A stretch of 64,000 nt of DNA from Trichomonas vaginalis G3 (GCF_026262505.1 NC_067206.1:33991896-34055895); one strand, 5' to 3'; positions 44,244-54,044 are shown, counted from the first letter of the stretch. Program-made: numbers and translations. Notes: a model not told the origin generated them from the sequence alone.

Positions 44244-44311
44244 CACCGTTACGGTTTTTTCTTTTTTTGGGGGCTCGCAAGCTCGCCCCCAAAGAAAAAA
44301 CCGTAACGGTG
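44244..44311. repeat. Long fold-back with G+C-rich centre
   Basis: CACCGTTACGGTTTTTTC at the left pairs with GAAAAAACCGTAACGGTG at the right, and the inner GGGGGC and GCCCCC also pair. The stem is about 30 bp with a small A/T-run length difference, around the centre TCGCAAGCTC. It stands out sharply in roughly 25-30% G+C surroundings and is not next to a gene end. Confidence 0.85.
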
Positions 44312-44326
44312 AGCTCACATTTCGGC

Positions 44327-44831
44327 ATAGTTTAAGTCTAGGTTTTGCATTTTAAAATGTTTGTTACCTTATCTTCTTTTAAAAAGTGGCAAAAATTTGT
44401 TTGAAATTTGAAAAAGATATTTTTATTTGCATAAATGACATTCAACTAAGCTGTAGCATGATTCTTTTGCATGCTCTAGTTTTTTTCTCAGTTCAATCTC
44501 CTTCCATACTCTTGCTTGTACCAGTAAGATCGCACCAAAATTCTCAAAAATTAAGATCTCCAAATTTTATGTCCAACTCCAATTATCAAACGCCCTCATT
44601 AACGCCACTCATAGCCATCTTTCATGCATGAGAAATCGTTATTAGAAGATTTTTTACGGCTAATTATCTGATTCAATTCAGATCAATACTCAAAGCCCCA
44701 TTATTTATTTATAAATCCTTGTTTGTCGCCTATGCGAATAAAAATTCTTTTTATATTTTAAACAATTTTTTTTCACTTTGGAAGGAGAAAGGTGACTAAC
44801 ATTTTAAAAATGCAAAAACCGACTAAACTAT
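44327..44831. mobile_element. MITE-like element, about 505 bp, with imperfect 43-bp inverted ends
   Basis: The left end (44327-44369) matches the reverse complement of the right end (44789-44831) over about 43 bp with a few mismatches and indels; the shared core is AACATTTTAAAATGCAAAA. The interior has no recognisable transposase, and the short plus-strand frame at 44386-44631 is probably chance. No clear target duplication was found, so the true ends may lie slightly further out. The size and ends fit a non-autonomous DNA transposon. Confidence 0.45.
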
Positions 44832-45612
44832 TTGAAAATTTAAAATTTAGAGCAAAACAAAACATTTTTATTGTGTTCTAAATCGCTAAAGCATTTTCAT
44901 TTTTGTTATTCTATTATTTTTCTACTAATATATGTCAATTTTACAACAGAATCAAATAATTATTTTTCAATGATATAGAAAAGAAGTATATTTCCCAAAA
45001 TTATAAATCACCAATATTTTGCTATCAAATATAGTATATAATTCTATATAGATAACCAGCCATTGTTAGTAATATAAAATTATTTCTGATTCAAATGAAG
45101 GAATGGCTTCATAAATTTTAAAACCATAGTAAATATCTAGAAAGCAATCAATAATATCATGATTTTATTCACAGATGAGTCCAAGATATATATTGTGATT
45201 TGCATTTCGACAATAAATCTAAATACATGCGTATTAAACTCGCATATTTAGACCTCTTATCATAATCATGTTATCAGTTAGTGACTATTGCTACAGAAAA
45301 AGCAATATAAGATCTGTATCTCATAATCAAACGAAAGTTAAGCTAAGATATTTGAAATAATATCACCCGATAGTATACATAATACTACACCAGAATGACT
45401 AGTCAATCTGTTGTTTCAATATCGTTATAAATTTATAATGCTAAAATAGTACTTTGGTTATCATCAGTAATATGTAAGGTTGCTACCATTGTAATATTTC
45501 GACAAAATAAAGGTATCAACTTTAGTGCAAGATATTATGAGTTGAACATCGAATAAATGTGGGTGTTGAATTAGAAATCGAGGACTTCATAATATGGTAT
45601 TCTTCCAAAATT
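44832..45612. other. Upstream region of the ankyrin gene
   Basis: About 0.8 kb of AT-rich DNA. The frame of the ankyrin gene is open and similar to its paralogue back to 45541, but with no ATG. Further upstream I found no recognisable trace of the BTB-like N-terminal region that the paralogue at 63191 carries. Confidence 0.5.
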
Positions 45613-47871
45613 GATATGAAAAAGCTTTCGATTGATAAAATTACAGAATATCTGACTTTTATCAAAAAATCACAAGAAAATCAGATAGAATTACCAAACC
45701 ATGTAATTAATATCAAGGAATTTCTACAAGATATAATCAATTTCATTGGTACAAAATTTTTTGATATCGAAATTAAAAAACTCATTGAATTCTGCAGAGT
45801 TGGCGTACATCAATTGCGTGATAACAAGGATTTCATTGATAGAATAATATCTCGATGTGAACAACTTGGTTATTTTCAAATGCAAGCACGCATCGATCAT
45901 TTGTACGACTTTTTGCTTGAATTAATCAACGATTGCAACATTTTTGGTTATTTAATTAAAAAGATCGATATTATGAAAATAAAACCATCAGGAATGAGCA
46001 GTCTATTGAATTTGGTCACGAAGAATGAGTATAAAGAACACCACATAGAAATTATAGATATGATAAACAGGTTAAATTCGACTCTTAATCGAAATCCATT
46101 TGTAATTCAAACAGAAAACTCCAATTACCAATCATTCGTTTCAATTGCATGCGAAAAAAGTCAATCCAATCAAGCAAATGGAATTTCTATTAAGAAGTTT
46201 TTAGATATCTTCAAAATTCAAAACAAATTTGATGATATTTATAATTTCCTTTCGCAGAGAGCAGATATGAAAGATGAATCGACAATAAAAGTTGCATGTA
46301 CAATCGGATTATCAGAAATCATTGATGATCAACAGAACACAATTCTTCTTTCTGCATGTTTGAAGAACAATTACAATCTTGTCGAATCTCTTATCAACAA
46401 CAAATGCAACAAAACAGCAATTAACAAAAATAAAGACAATGCAGTTCTTTGCACATCAATCAGTGGCAGCACAAAGATATTCGATTTTCTCATTAAAAAT
46501 GGCTTAGATGCTAAAATATCTAACGAAATCACAGGGAGAAATGCCGTTTTAACAGCTTGTGAAAGTGGAAACTTTGAAATGATTAAGCATCTAGTATCTC
46601 AAGGCTTTTCACTTTCAGACTTAGACAAAGAAAATCAAAATTGTATACTTCTAGCTGTTTCTTCTGGTAATTGGGAAATAATCCATTATTTAATTCAAAA
46701 TGATGCAGACCCATCTCTACATTCATCAAATAATGACATTCCTATTTTTAGATCCGTAAGGCTTGGACATCTTGAGATTTTCCAGAATTTACTTATATAT
46801 TGTCACAATTTTGATCCAAATGCTGAAGATGATTTTCTTACAATTGCAATTTCTCATCAAAGATACAAAATAATAAAATACATTATCGACAAAAAATTAG
46901 TTAGAATTAAAGAAAAACATAAAAATTTAGTTAAATCGTATCTTTCGAATTGCGATTCTCTTGAAGAAATAGAAACCATAAAGAAGATTGACCCAATTTT
47001 TTCAAGCAATTATAAAGCACAGGAATCTACTAAATCTGACGCTAATCAAAACGAATCAGCATATGTTGATATAAATCTTAATGAATCAACACCTGCTGAA
47101 ACTATTCAAAACGAATCAACACCTGTTGAAACAATTCAAAATGAATCAACACCTGTTGAAACAATTCAAAATGAATCAATACCTATTGAAACAATTCAAA
47201 ATGAATCAACATCTGCTGAAACAATTCAAAATGAATCAATACCTGCTGAAACAATTCAAAATGAATCAACATCTGTTGATATAAATCAAAATGAATCAAT
47301 ACCTGCTGAAACAATTCAAAATGAATCAACACCTATTGAAACAATTCAAAATGAATCAACACCTATTGAAACAATTCAAAATGAATCAACACCTATTGAA
47401 ACAATTCAAAATGAATCAACACCTGTTGAAACAATTCAAAATGAATCAATACCTGCTGAAACAATTCAAAATGAATCAACATCTGTTGAAACAATTCAAA
47501 ATGAATCAATACCTGCTGAAACAATTCAAAATGAATCAACACCTGTTGAAACAATTCAAAATGAATCAACACCTGTTGAAACAATTCAAAATGAATCAAC
47601 ACCTATTGAAACAATTCAAAATGAATCAACATCTGTTGAAACAATTCAAAATGAATCAACATCTGTTGAAACAATTCAAAACGAATCAGCATTTTCTAAT
47701 CAAACTCAATCACAAACATCCGACACAGAACAACCAAAATCATCAAAATCTAGTAAAAATAATGACAGCAAAATAACTATTGATTCATGGCTATTTAAAA
47801 GATCAAAATATCGAAAAATTTTCTTCTGTATGATGACTTTAATTATACTAATATTTATATTGATTCATTAA
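45613..47871 (+). CDS. Ankyrin-repeat protein with NES decapeptide array and tail anchor
   Basis: The first in-frame ATG is 45613, giving about 752 residues. The N-terminal third resembles the helical region that precedes ankyrin repeats in trichomonad proteins and matches the gene at 63191 (for example KDFIDRIISRCEQLGYFQ). Five to seven divergent ankyrin repeats follow (NTILLSACLKNNYNLVESLI, NAVLTACESGNFEMIKHLV, NCILLAVSSGNWEIIHYLI). Then come 22 ten-residue repeats of the type TIQNESTPVE, a Ser/Lys linker and a hydrophobic C-terminus (IFFCMMTLIILIFILIH) that should anchor it in a membrane with the bulk in the cytosol. Similarity to the paralogue continues upstream to 45541 without an ATG, and the paralogue's BTB-like N-terminus is missing. 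It is either a shortened working gene or a 5'-truncated one. Confidence 0.7.
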   Translation, partial: DMKKLSIDKITEYLTFIKKSQENQIELPNHVINIKEFLQDIINFIGTKFFDIEIKKLIEFCRVGVHQLRDNKDFIDRIISRCEQLGYFQMQARIDHLYDFLLELINDCNIFGYLIKKIDIMKIKPSGMSSLLNLVTKNEYKEHHIEIIDMINRLNSTLNRNPFVIQTENSNYQSFVSIACEKSQSNQANGISIKKFLDIFKIQNKFDDIYNFLSQRADMKDESTIKVACTIGLSEIIDDQQNTILLSACLKNNYNLVESLINNKCNKTAINKNKDNAVLCTSISGSTKIFDFLIKNGLDAKISNEITGRNAVLTACESGNFEMIKHLVSQGFSLSDLDKENQNCILLAVSSGNWEIIHYLIQNDADPSLHSSNNDIPIFRSVRLGHLEIFQNLLIYCHNFDPNAEDDFLTIAISHQRYKIIKYIIDKKLVRIKEKHKNLVKSYLSNCDSLEEIETIKKIDPIFSSNYKAQESTKSDANQNESAYVDINLNESTPAETIQNESTPVETIQNESTPVETIQNESIPIETIQNESTSAETIQNESIPAETIQNESTSVDINQNESIPAETIQNESTPIETIQNESTPIETIQNESTPIETIQNESTPVETIQNESIPAETIQNESTSVETIQNESIPAETIQNESTPVETIQNESTPVETIQNESTPIETIQNESTSVETIQNESTSVETIQNESAFSNQTQSQTSDTEQPKSSKSSKNNDSKITIDSWLFKRSKYRKIFFCMMTLIILIFILIH
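47041..47700 (+). repeat. Minisatellite: 22 x 30 bp, in frame
   Basis: 660 bp divide exactly into 22 units coding for ten residues each, mostly TIQNEST or TIQNESI followed by P/S, V/I/A, E. Variation sits in codons 7-9, while the AATGAATCA core (Asn-Glu-Ser) is constant. The outermost units are the most divergent, as expected when the array grows from its centre. Confidence 0.95.
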
Positions 47872-48530
47872 TCCAAATTGTAAGTAAATTATTATTGCTA
47901 AGTTTATAATATACTAAAATACTAGTTTTCATCTCGTAAATTTATGAATCTCAATTTTTTTGAGAGTATCTGAATTCATAAAGAATAATCATAAGCAAAA
48001 AATAATTGATTTCTATATGAATAAAATAAATCAAAAATCAAGAATTCTTCTGGATTCGGAACAATCATCATCAAATTATTGTTTATCATCTTGCAATTGC
48101 ATTGATCTGAAATTATCAGAGTCTTTAACATTGTCTTGAGGAACTTTCTTATATGGCAAATACTTCAATACTCTCTCATGGACTTCATATAAATTTGAAG
48201 TATTTATAAGTGATCGGTGAAGTGATTGTGAAAGAAAATGACTTGACTCAGTTCAAACTTCTATAGACACCATATCTGTGAGGTTTTGCAAAGAACGAAA
48301 GAATGAAGAATGTTTGGAAAAGTGTTAATTTATCTTCAATTTTTTTTGTAATCTTTGAAGAAATATTCGAATTCCTCGTTTTTCATTCTTTAAATCAAAC
48401 AACATCTTGGCGCTTATTAAACATTCTTAATTCTCCTGATCCAACAACTATATATGCTATTTGTTCATTTTCAAATAGAGCAAATGTCAGATCTTATTTT
48501 AAAAAGTGACAAAATATAAACTTTTTATTG
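47872..48530. other. Intergenic region
   Basis: About 0.66 kb after the ankyrin gene. A 68-codon ATG frame at 48303-48509 shows no family similarity and does not connect with the BspA-like frame downstream. Nothing else was recognised. Confidence 0.45.
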
Positions 48531-49242
48531 ATTCCAAAATTCATTTAGTTCTACAATAAATGTAAAAACATTATCATGTACTGACGGAATTCTTGAGAAA
48601 CAAGTTATTGAAAGTCAGTATACAACAATTATTATTGACAATAGTTGCAGAATTTTATCAACGCAGTGCATTGACTCTTCTTTTATAACAAATGTTACTC
48701 TATCTGACACAATTGTTGAATTACAAGATGACCCAATCATCAATGCTCCTATTAAAGAGATTTTTTTACCTAAGTCCGTCAAAATTATCCACGAATTGGA
48801 TCCTTTCAATGCATTGAGATCGCTCGAAAACATCTTTGTTGATGAACAGAATCCATATTTTACTTCATTAGATGGTGTATTATACACAAAAAATTTCGAG
48901 GAAATAGTTCATTATCCATCAGCTCGAACTGCAAAAGTTTTTTATTTACCAAAAAATGTTAAAATCATTAGAGACCAATCTTTCTCATACCAATCTTATA
49001 TAAATTCGCTAATATTTCAAAATGAAATTACCGATGTTACTCAATATGCTTTTACTAACTCAAATAATTTACGAAATTTTATTTTTCCTTTAGGAATTTC
49101 CCTTCCTGCTGCAATTTCGGATATACTCAAAAGTTACACTATTTCATATTATTCAATTGAAATACACACATGTCCAGCCTATTGTTATAGATATTTATTT
49201 GATCTTAACATCCTAATGAGTATATTTATTATTATTTCATAA
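48531..49242 (+). pseudogene. BspA-like leucine-rich-repeat protein, 5'-truncated
   Basis: The plus frame is open from about 48531 to the stop at 49242 and reads as TpLRR/BspA-type repeats: IKEIFLPKSVKII, LRSLENIFVDEQNPYFTS, DGVLYTKNFEEIVHYP, KVFYLPKNVKIIRDQSFSY. NPYFTSxDGVLY is the hallmark of the family, a large set of trichomonad surface proteins. No in-frame ATG lies before the repeats and two stops precede them, so the 5' end is lost. The C-terminus ends in a hydrophobic stretch (LMSIFIII) that may be what remains of a membrane segment. A spliced gene is unlikely but possible. Confidence 0.65.
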
Positions 49243-49321
49243 AGAAATAGAAATAAAATTAACTTAACTAATGACTTACTCAATTAATATATCAAAATTC
49301 AAAGAATTTTACTTATCAAAG

Positions 49322-49575
49322 AGGATGCTTAGACATCTTGAGGTTTTCTAAAATTTTCATTTACAATTGATGGTTTCCTTACAATAGCGATTTCCCATCA
49401 AAGATCCAATATAATGATAATATATTCTAGACAAAAAATCATTTAGAATTAACGAATAACATAAATATTTAGCTAAATCATATCTTTCGAATCTCAATTC
49501 TCTTGAAATAATAGAATTTCAAAGGAAAAATAGACCCAAATCTTTCAAGAATCTGACACTAATCAAAATGAATTT
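49322..49575 (+). pseudogene. Decayed copy of the ankyrin gene's 3' part
   Basis: This stretch aligns with about 46755-47055 of the upstream ankyrin gene: GGACATCTTGAG, then ACAATTGCAATTTCTCATCA-like sequence, ATCTTTCGAATT and AATCTGACGCTAATCAAAA-like sequence occur in the same order. It carries many substitutions and indels and has no open frame. It is an old duplicate, and the virus-like element inserted just beyond it. Confidence 0.8.
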
Positions 49576-49599
49576 CTTTTGACATTAGTAAAAAAATCA

Positions 49600-49605
49600 G
49601 CTTAA
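49600..49605. repeat. Target-site duplication, left copy
   Basis: CTTAAA immediately before the left end of the virus-like element, identical to 62820-62825. A 6-bp duplication is the Maverick/Polinton norm. Confidence 0.9.
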
Positions 49606-50267
49606 AAGTAGTATATATAACGGGTTGTGTGACTTTTTTTGTAAATGTAAGAATTCATACAATATAGAACGATTTTGTATCATTTTTTTTAACATATGAA
49701 GTAAAAAATGTATGATTCTTACGGTTTTTATTCTTACGTTTTTGAATAAATCAAGATTTAAAAAATTTTCAAAATTGTAAGACATTTACACTCAACCCAT
49801 ACATAATGTAATAAAAAAAATTAACATTGTTTAAATCCTGAATGGAATCAATGAAGTCATAATCAAAGACCTCATAAACGAGTAAAAAGAAATTGAAACT
49901 AATGATTATTTGAATTTATGAAATCAATTATTTGATTCATTCTTTCTTCAATCTCTTCTATTCTTTTTGTTAAATCATCAATTTTCATTAATGAGGTGAT
50001 TCTTGATTGAGGAATAGATTTCAAACTAACCACCCCTTTTATTTTTGAAATTTTGAATCCATCAACTTTAAACATTTTATTCAATTTACATGTTGTCAAT
50101 TCTTCAAATAATTTTTTATTATTAGCATAATAGTCATTAAATTCTTCAACAGATGAAAAAATTTTTATTTCAGTAATTGGTTTAACAACGTTTATTTTTT
50201 GTTGAACATTTACACTTTCATTTAAATAGCTTCCTTCTGTTTCATTTATTTTTAAAATCGGTTTCAT
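49606..50267. repeat. Left terminal inverted repeat
   Basis: About 660 bp nearly identical to the reverse complement of 62161-62819; the few differences I found are in homopolymer length. The match ends exactly at the start codon of the encoded small gene. Confidence 0.9.
49899..50267 (-). CDS. Terminal-repeat gene, left copy, 122 residues, unknown function
   Basis: The predicted protein is identical to that of the right-hand copy. It is Lys/Ile/Asn-rich, with a globular middle (KLNKMFKVDGFKISKIKGVV) and a C-terminal coiled-coil-like helix (IDDLTKRIEEIEERMNQII), suggesting an oligomer. No family was recognised. It reads outward toward the element end. Directly upstream of its ATG lies the first unit of the inverted 111-bp array, so its promoter differs from that of the right-hand copy. 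Confidence 0.75.
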   Translation of the reverse strand: MKPILKINETEGSYLNESVNVQQKINVVKPITEIKIFSSVEEFNDYYANNKKLFEELTTCKLNKMFKVDGFKISKIKGVVSLKSIPQSRITSLMKIDDLTKRIEEIEERMNQIIDFINSNNH

Positions 50268-50576
50268 GAAGAACTGATGAGGTCACCAGGTCACCAGGTA
50301 ATTTAACTTCTCTGAAAAAATGTGACAACATGACATTTTGACAACAACATAGGAGGATGGTATTTATTCATTATTTTTGAAGAACTGATGAGGTCACCAG
50401 GTCACCAGGTCACCAGGTAATTTAACTTCTCTGAAAAAATGTGACAACATGACATTTTGACAACAACATAGGAGGATGGTATTTATTCATTATTTTTGAA
50501 GAACTGATGAGGTCACCGGGTCACCAGGTAATTTAACTTCTCTGAAAAAATGTGACAACATGACATTTTGACAACA
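50268..50576 (-). repeat. Inverted tandem array, about 3 units of 111/119 bp
   Basis: Units start at 50268, 50379 and 50498 (spacing 111 and 119 bp), the third partial. The sequence is the reverse complement of the large array at 52993-53999. Each unit contains TGACAACATGACATTTTGACAAC-like and repeated GGTCACCA blocks. Confidence 0.9.
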
Positions 50577-50648
50577 GGAATGAAATTTGATGTAGCCCAA
50601 AAATAAAGTTAGTTTTAAAATTATTTTTATTTTTTTATTCCTATATAA

Positions 50649-51251
50649 ATGACAGCAACAAACAACAACAGCAACTATATCGTTTCTGATGAAAAAGTTA
50701 TTGATTCATTAGTTGAGGAATTAGCTGAGGAATTAGTTATGGCAGAAACTAAAACCCTCAACGAAAGAATTGGTGAAAACAAGATTGATTTACATAACTA
50801 CCTCAAATACGATGGAGGAAGAGGAAGGAAAACTGGTATGGCTTTATTAGTAAATAAAATTTCGAATTTAACGATTATAGATGTTGATATCAATAAATCG
50901 TACAATGATGAACTTAAAGAAACAGTTAGAAAAGACATTCTATCAAAACTTTCGGATAAAGATGTTATCGTTAAAACCGCTTCAGGAGGTCTTCACATTT
51001 ATTGCAACACTAATTTCTTCTATGCAGTTTCGAACAGAATGATTAAATGTTATTCCTGCAATGATTATGATATTGACATAATGACTTCTATTGATGATTC
51101 AAAATCATTAGTGGTTATGGCTGATTCAAGAGTTCGCAAGAATGCAACAGAACCAATCAATACATACTCATTCATTCGTGGAAGTTATGATTCAACATTA
51201 ACTAGAACAGTGAATGATATATTAAATGATTTGAATATTAAGAAGAGTTAG
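50649..51251 (+). CDS. Primase-polymerase-like protein of the virus-like element
   Basis: 200 residues from ATG 50649. The middle resembles the archaeo-eukaryotic primase / bifunctional primase-polymerase fold: an acidic pair in LTIIDVDINKSY corresponds to the catalytic DxD-type strand, and KTASGGLHIYC to the downstream (S)xxGxHxY-type motif. It immediately precedes the helicase in the same orientation, as in the primase-helicase pairs of virophages and Polinton-like viruses. It probably primes or initiates replication of the element. TATAAATG at the start codon matches the other genes of the element. The family assignment is from motifs only. Confidence 0.6.
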   Translation: MTATNNNSNYIVSDEKVIDSLVEELAEELVMAETKTLNERIGENKIDLHNYLKYDGGRGRKTGMALLVNKISNLTIIDVDINKSYNDELKETVRKDILSKLSDKDVIVKTASGGLHIYCNTNFFYAVSNRMIKCYSCNDYDIDIMTSIDDSKSLVVMADSRVRKNATEPINTYSFIRGSYDSTLTRTVNDILNDLNIKKS

Positions 51252-51283
51252 AGAGAACAGAAAGAAGAAGAATAAAGAGTATA

Positions 51284-52968
51284 ATGAATGAAAACAAAGA
51301 TGTAAACATTGACGATAAACTAGCTCAGAGCATAGTTGATGGCATCTGTGATTTTGAAGTACATAATGACGGTGGAAACATGGATTTAGAAAAAGAAATA
51401 ACATTATTCACACTGTTTCAAGCAATTAATTCGTTACCTAATCATTTGATTAATGAAGCATACGATAACGTTTATAACTTCTGCAGTTTAACAGAAAATG
51501 CAAAAAGTAATTTTGAAAAAGCACGTGGTAGATATGCACATTTAATGACTTCTCCATTTGTTTTGGCGAAGATTCTAAAACTATATCAAAAGGAATATTA
51601 TGATGAATATGTTTTGCCTTTATTACGTAAGCCAAAAATAAAATTTGACATCAAACTTGATGACTCGTTTTTGATAAAAGATATTAGACGCAAGGCTGAA
51701 AATCATCAGTATAAAAACAGTTCTGAAGTAATTGAGGATTTATCACGTGTAATCCGTTTCGTAGATTGTGGAAACAAATATTTCATTCAGAAAGATTACA
51801 ACATACACGACAAAATGAATCAAATATCATTCGTTCTTCAATCAAACATGAAAGAGTCACTTAAAATGATTAAATTATTTAAAGAAGAAGGTAAAACAAT
51901 AACAGCATGGGATGTACTATTAAATCAATTGTCTTCATTAACCGTTAAGGGTGTTTGCTTTAAATCTGATTCCCCCGATGTTTTCTCAACGTTTCAGGGT
52001 TATAAATACAACATTCTTGAAAAGCTTGATTACTCAAAAATTGAGATGTTTATGAATTTCATTAAAGAAGTCATTTGTGATAATAACGATGAAGTGTATA
52101 AATACCTTCTCGGCTGGATTGCATCAATGATTCAACATCCTGGAATCAAGAATGAAACAGCAATTATTTTGAAAGGACTTCAGGGAACAGGTAAAACAGA
52201 TTTACAGACATTATTTCTGAACTTCTCGCTGGTTATTCATGCAAAAACATTACTGAAATAAGTGAGCTAACGGGTAATTTCAATTCAGTAGTTGAGAATA
52301 AAATGTTTCTTGTACTTAATGAACTCAAGAATGTAGGTGAAGACAGACTCGCAAACTTCAACGCTTTGAAATCAATTATAACGGATAATGAGATAAGAAT
52401 TAATGAAAAGAATCAACCCAGAAGAACTGCTCAGAACGTTGCAAACTTCATTTTCGTAACTAATAACGTTTACCCTGTCAAAATTGAAGTTGGAGACAGA
52501 AGATATGTAGTTTTAAGAGTTAATGGTAAATTTAAGGGTCAATTTGATTACTTCAAGAATTTGATGAATTCATGCACAAAGGAATTTTATGATAATTTAC
52601 TGACGTATTTTATGCAATATGACCTTTCATCATTAATGTACGAATCATCGATGACTGAAGCCAAACAAGATTTAATTGAATTATCAACAAATCCTTTAGA
52701 TGTATGGATAAATACACATTATGATGAATTGTGTGCAGGTATGACGTGTAAAAATGCTCTATTCTGCAAACCATCAGACATGAAAGACAAGAATTTCCAA
52801 ATGAGTATTAAGGATAAATGTGATAGGAAACAAAGAAAAATAGATGGTAAACAGACATGGTGTTATGTTTTGAAAGAAGAAATGAAAGGATTATATAAAC
52901 AGGTTGAACCAAACGATAATGATGATTCATTTACTGACGATGAAATACCTGTAAATGATGCTTTATAA
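51284..52968 (+). CDS. D5-like superfamily 3 helicase region of the virus-like element (broken)
   Basis: Fossil part. A D5/SF3-type region: a helical N-terminal portion, a Walker A motif (LKGLQGTGKT), a region with FIFVTNN typical of the SF3 sensor/motif C, and DRRYVVLRV, as in D5-like helicases of large DNA viruses, virophages and Polinton-like viruses. SF3 helicases form hexamers that unwind the replicating genome. The gene appears broken about once. It stands 32 bp after the primase-like gene on the same strand. Confidence 0.75.
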
Positions 52969-52992
52969 AGTATGATTGGAATTTATTTTTGT

Positions 52993-53999
52993 CATCCTCC
53001 TATGTTGTTGTCAAAATGTCATGTTGTCACATTTTTTCAGAGAAGTTAAATTACCTGGTGACCTGGTGACCTCATCAGTTCTTCAAAAATAATGAATAAA
53101 TACCATCCTCCTATGTTGTTGTCAAAATGTCATGTTGTCACATTTTTTCAGAGAAGTTAAATTACCTGGTGACCTGGTGACCTGGTGACCTCATCAGTTC
53201 TTCAAAAAATATGAATAAATACCATCCTCCTATGTTGTTGTCAAAATGTCATGTTGTCACATTTTTTCAGAGAAGTTAAATTACCTGGTGACCTGGTGAC
53301 CTCATCAGTTCTTCAAAAATAATGAATAAATACCATCCTCCTATGTTGTTGTCAAAATGTCATGTTGTCACATTTTTTCAGAGAAGTTAAATTACCTGGT
53401 GACCTGGTGACCTCATCAGTTCTTCAAAAATAATGAATAAATACCATCCTCCTATGTTGTTGTCAAAATGTCATGTTGTCACATTTTTTCAGAGAAGTTA
53501 AATTACCTGGTGACCTGGTGACCTCATCAGTTCTTCAAAAATAATGAATAAATACCATCCTCCTATGTTGTTGTCAAAATGTCATGTTGTCACATTTTTT
53601 CAGAGAAGTTAAATTACCTGGTGACCTGGTGACCTGGTGACCTCATCAGTTCTTCAAAAATAATGAATAAATACCATCCTCCTATGTTGTTGTCAAAATG
53701 TCATGTTGTCACATTTTTTCAGAGAAGTTAAATTACCTGGTGACCTGGTGACCTCATCAGTTCTTCAAAAATAATGAATAAATACCATCCTCCTATGTTG
53801 TTGTCAAAATGTCATGTTGTCACATTTTTTCAGAGAAGTTAAATTACCTGGTGACCTGGTGACCTCATCAGTTCTTCAAAAATAATGAATAAATACCATC
53901 CTCCTATGTTGTTGTCAAAATGTCATGTTGTCACATTTTTTCAGAGAAGTTAAATTACCTGGTGACCTGGTGACCTCATCAGTTCTTCAAAAATAATGA
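52993..53999 (+). repeat. Tandem array, 9 units of 111 or 119 bp
   Basis: Units start at 52993, 53104, 53223, 53334, 53445, 53556, 53675, 53786 and 53897. Spacing is 111 bp except two units of 119 bp, explained by one extra copy of the 8-bp block CCTGGTGA (three instead of two). Units are otherwise nearly identical. Each contains two ATGTTGT-type blocks and the palindromic GGTGACC/GGTCACC core, so it resembles an iteron cluster that could bind a replication protein (inference). Confidence 0.95.
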
Positions 54000-54044
54000 A
54001 TTATTGAATAACCTAGTAGCAGTGAAATAAAATTTTGTTATCAG

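Noticed and set aside
44386-44631. 81-codon plus-strand frame inside the MITE-like element
   Set aside because: Does not begin with ATG and has no transposase or other recognisable feature.
47081-47776. Plus-strand frames of repeated MNQHLLKQFK and antisense frames of HFELFQQ
   Set aside because: Out-of-frame reads of the 30-bp repeat in the ankyrin gene.
48303-48509. 68-codon plus-strand frame before the BspA-like relic
   Set aside because: Not in frame with the relic and without leucine-rich repeat features; probably chance.
50268-53999. CRISPR array interpretation of the regularly spaced 111/119-bp repeats
   Set aside because: Whole units are near-identical with no unique spacers, and the setting is eukaryotic.
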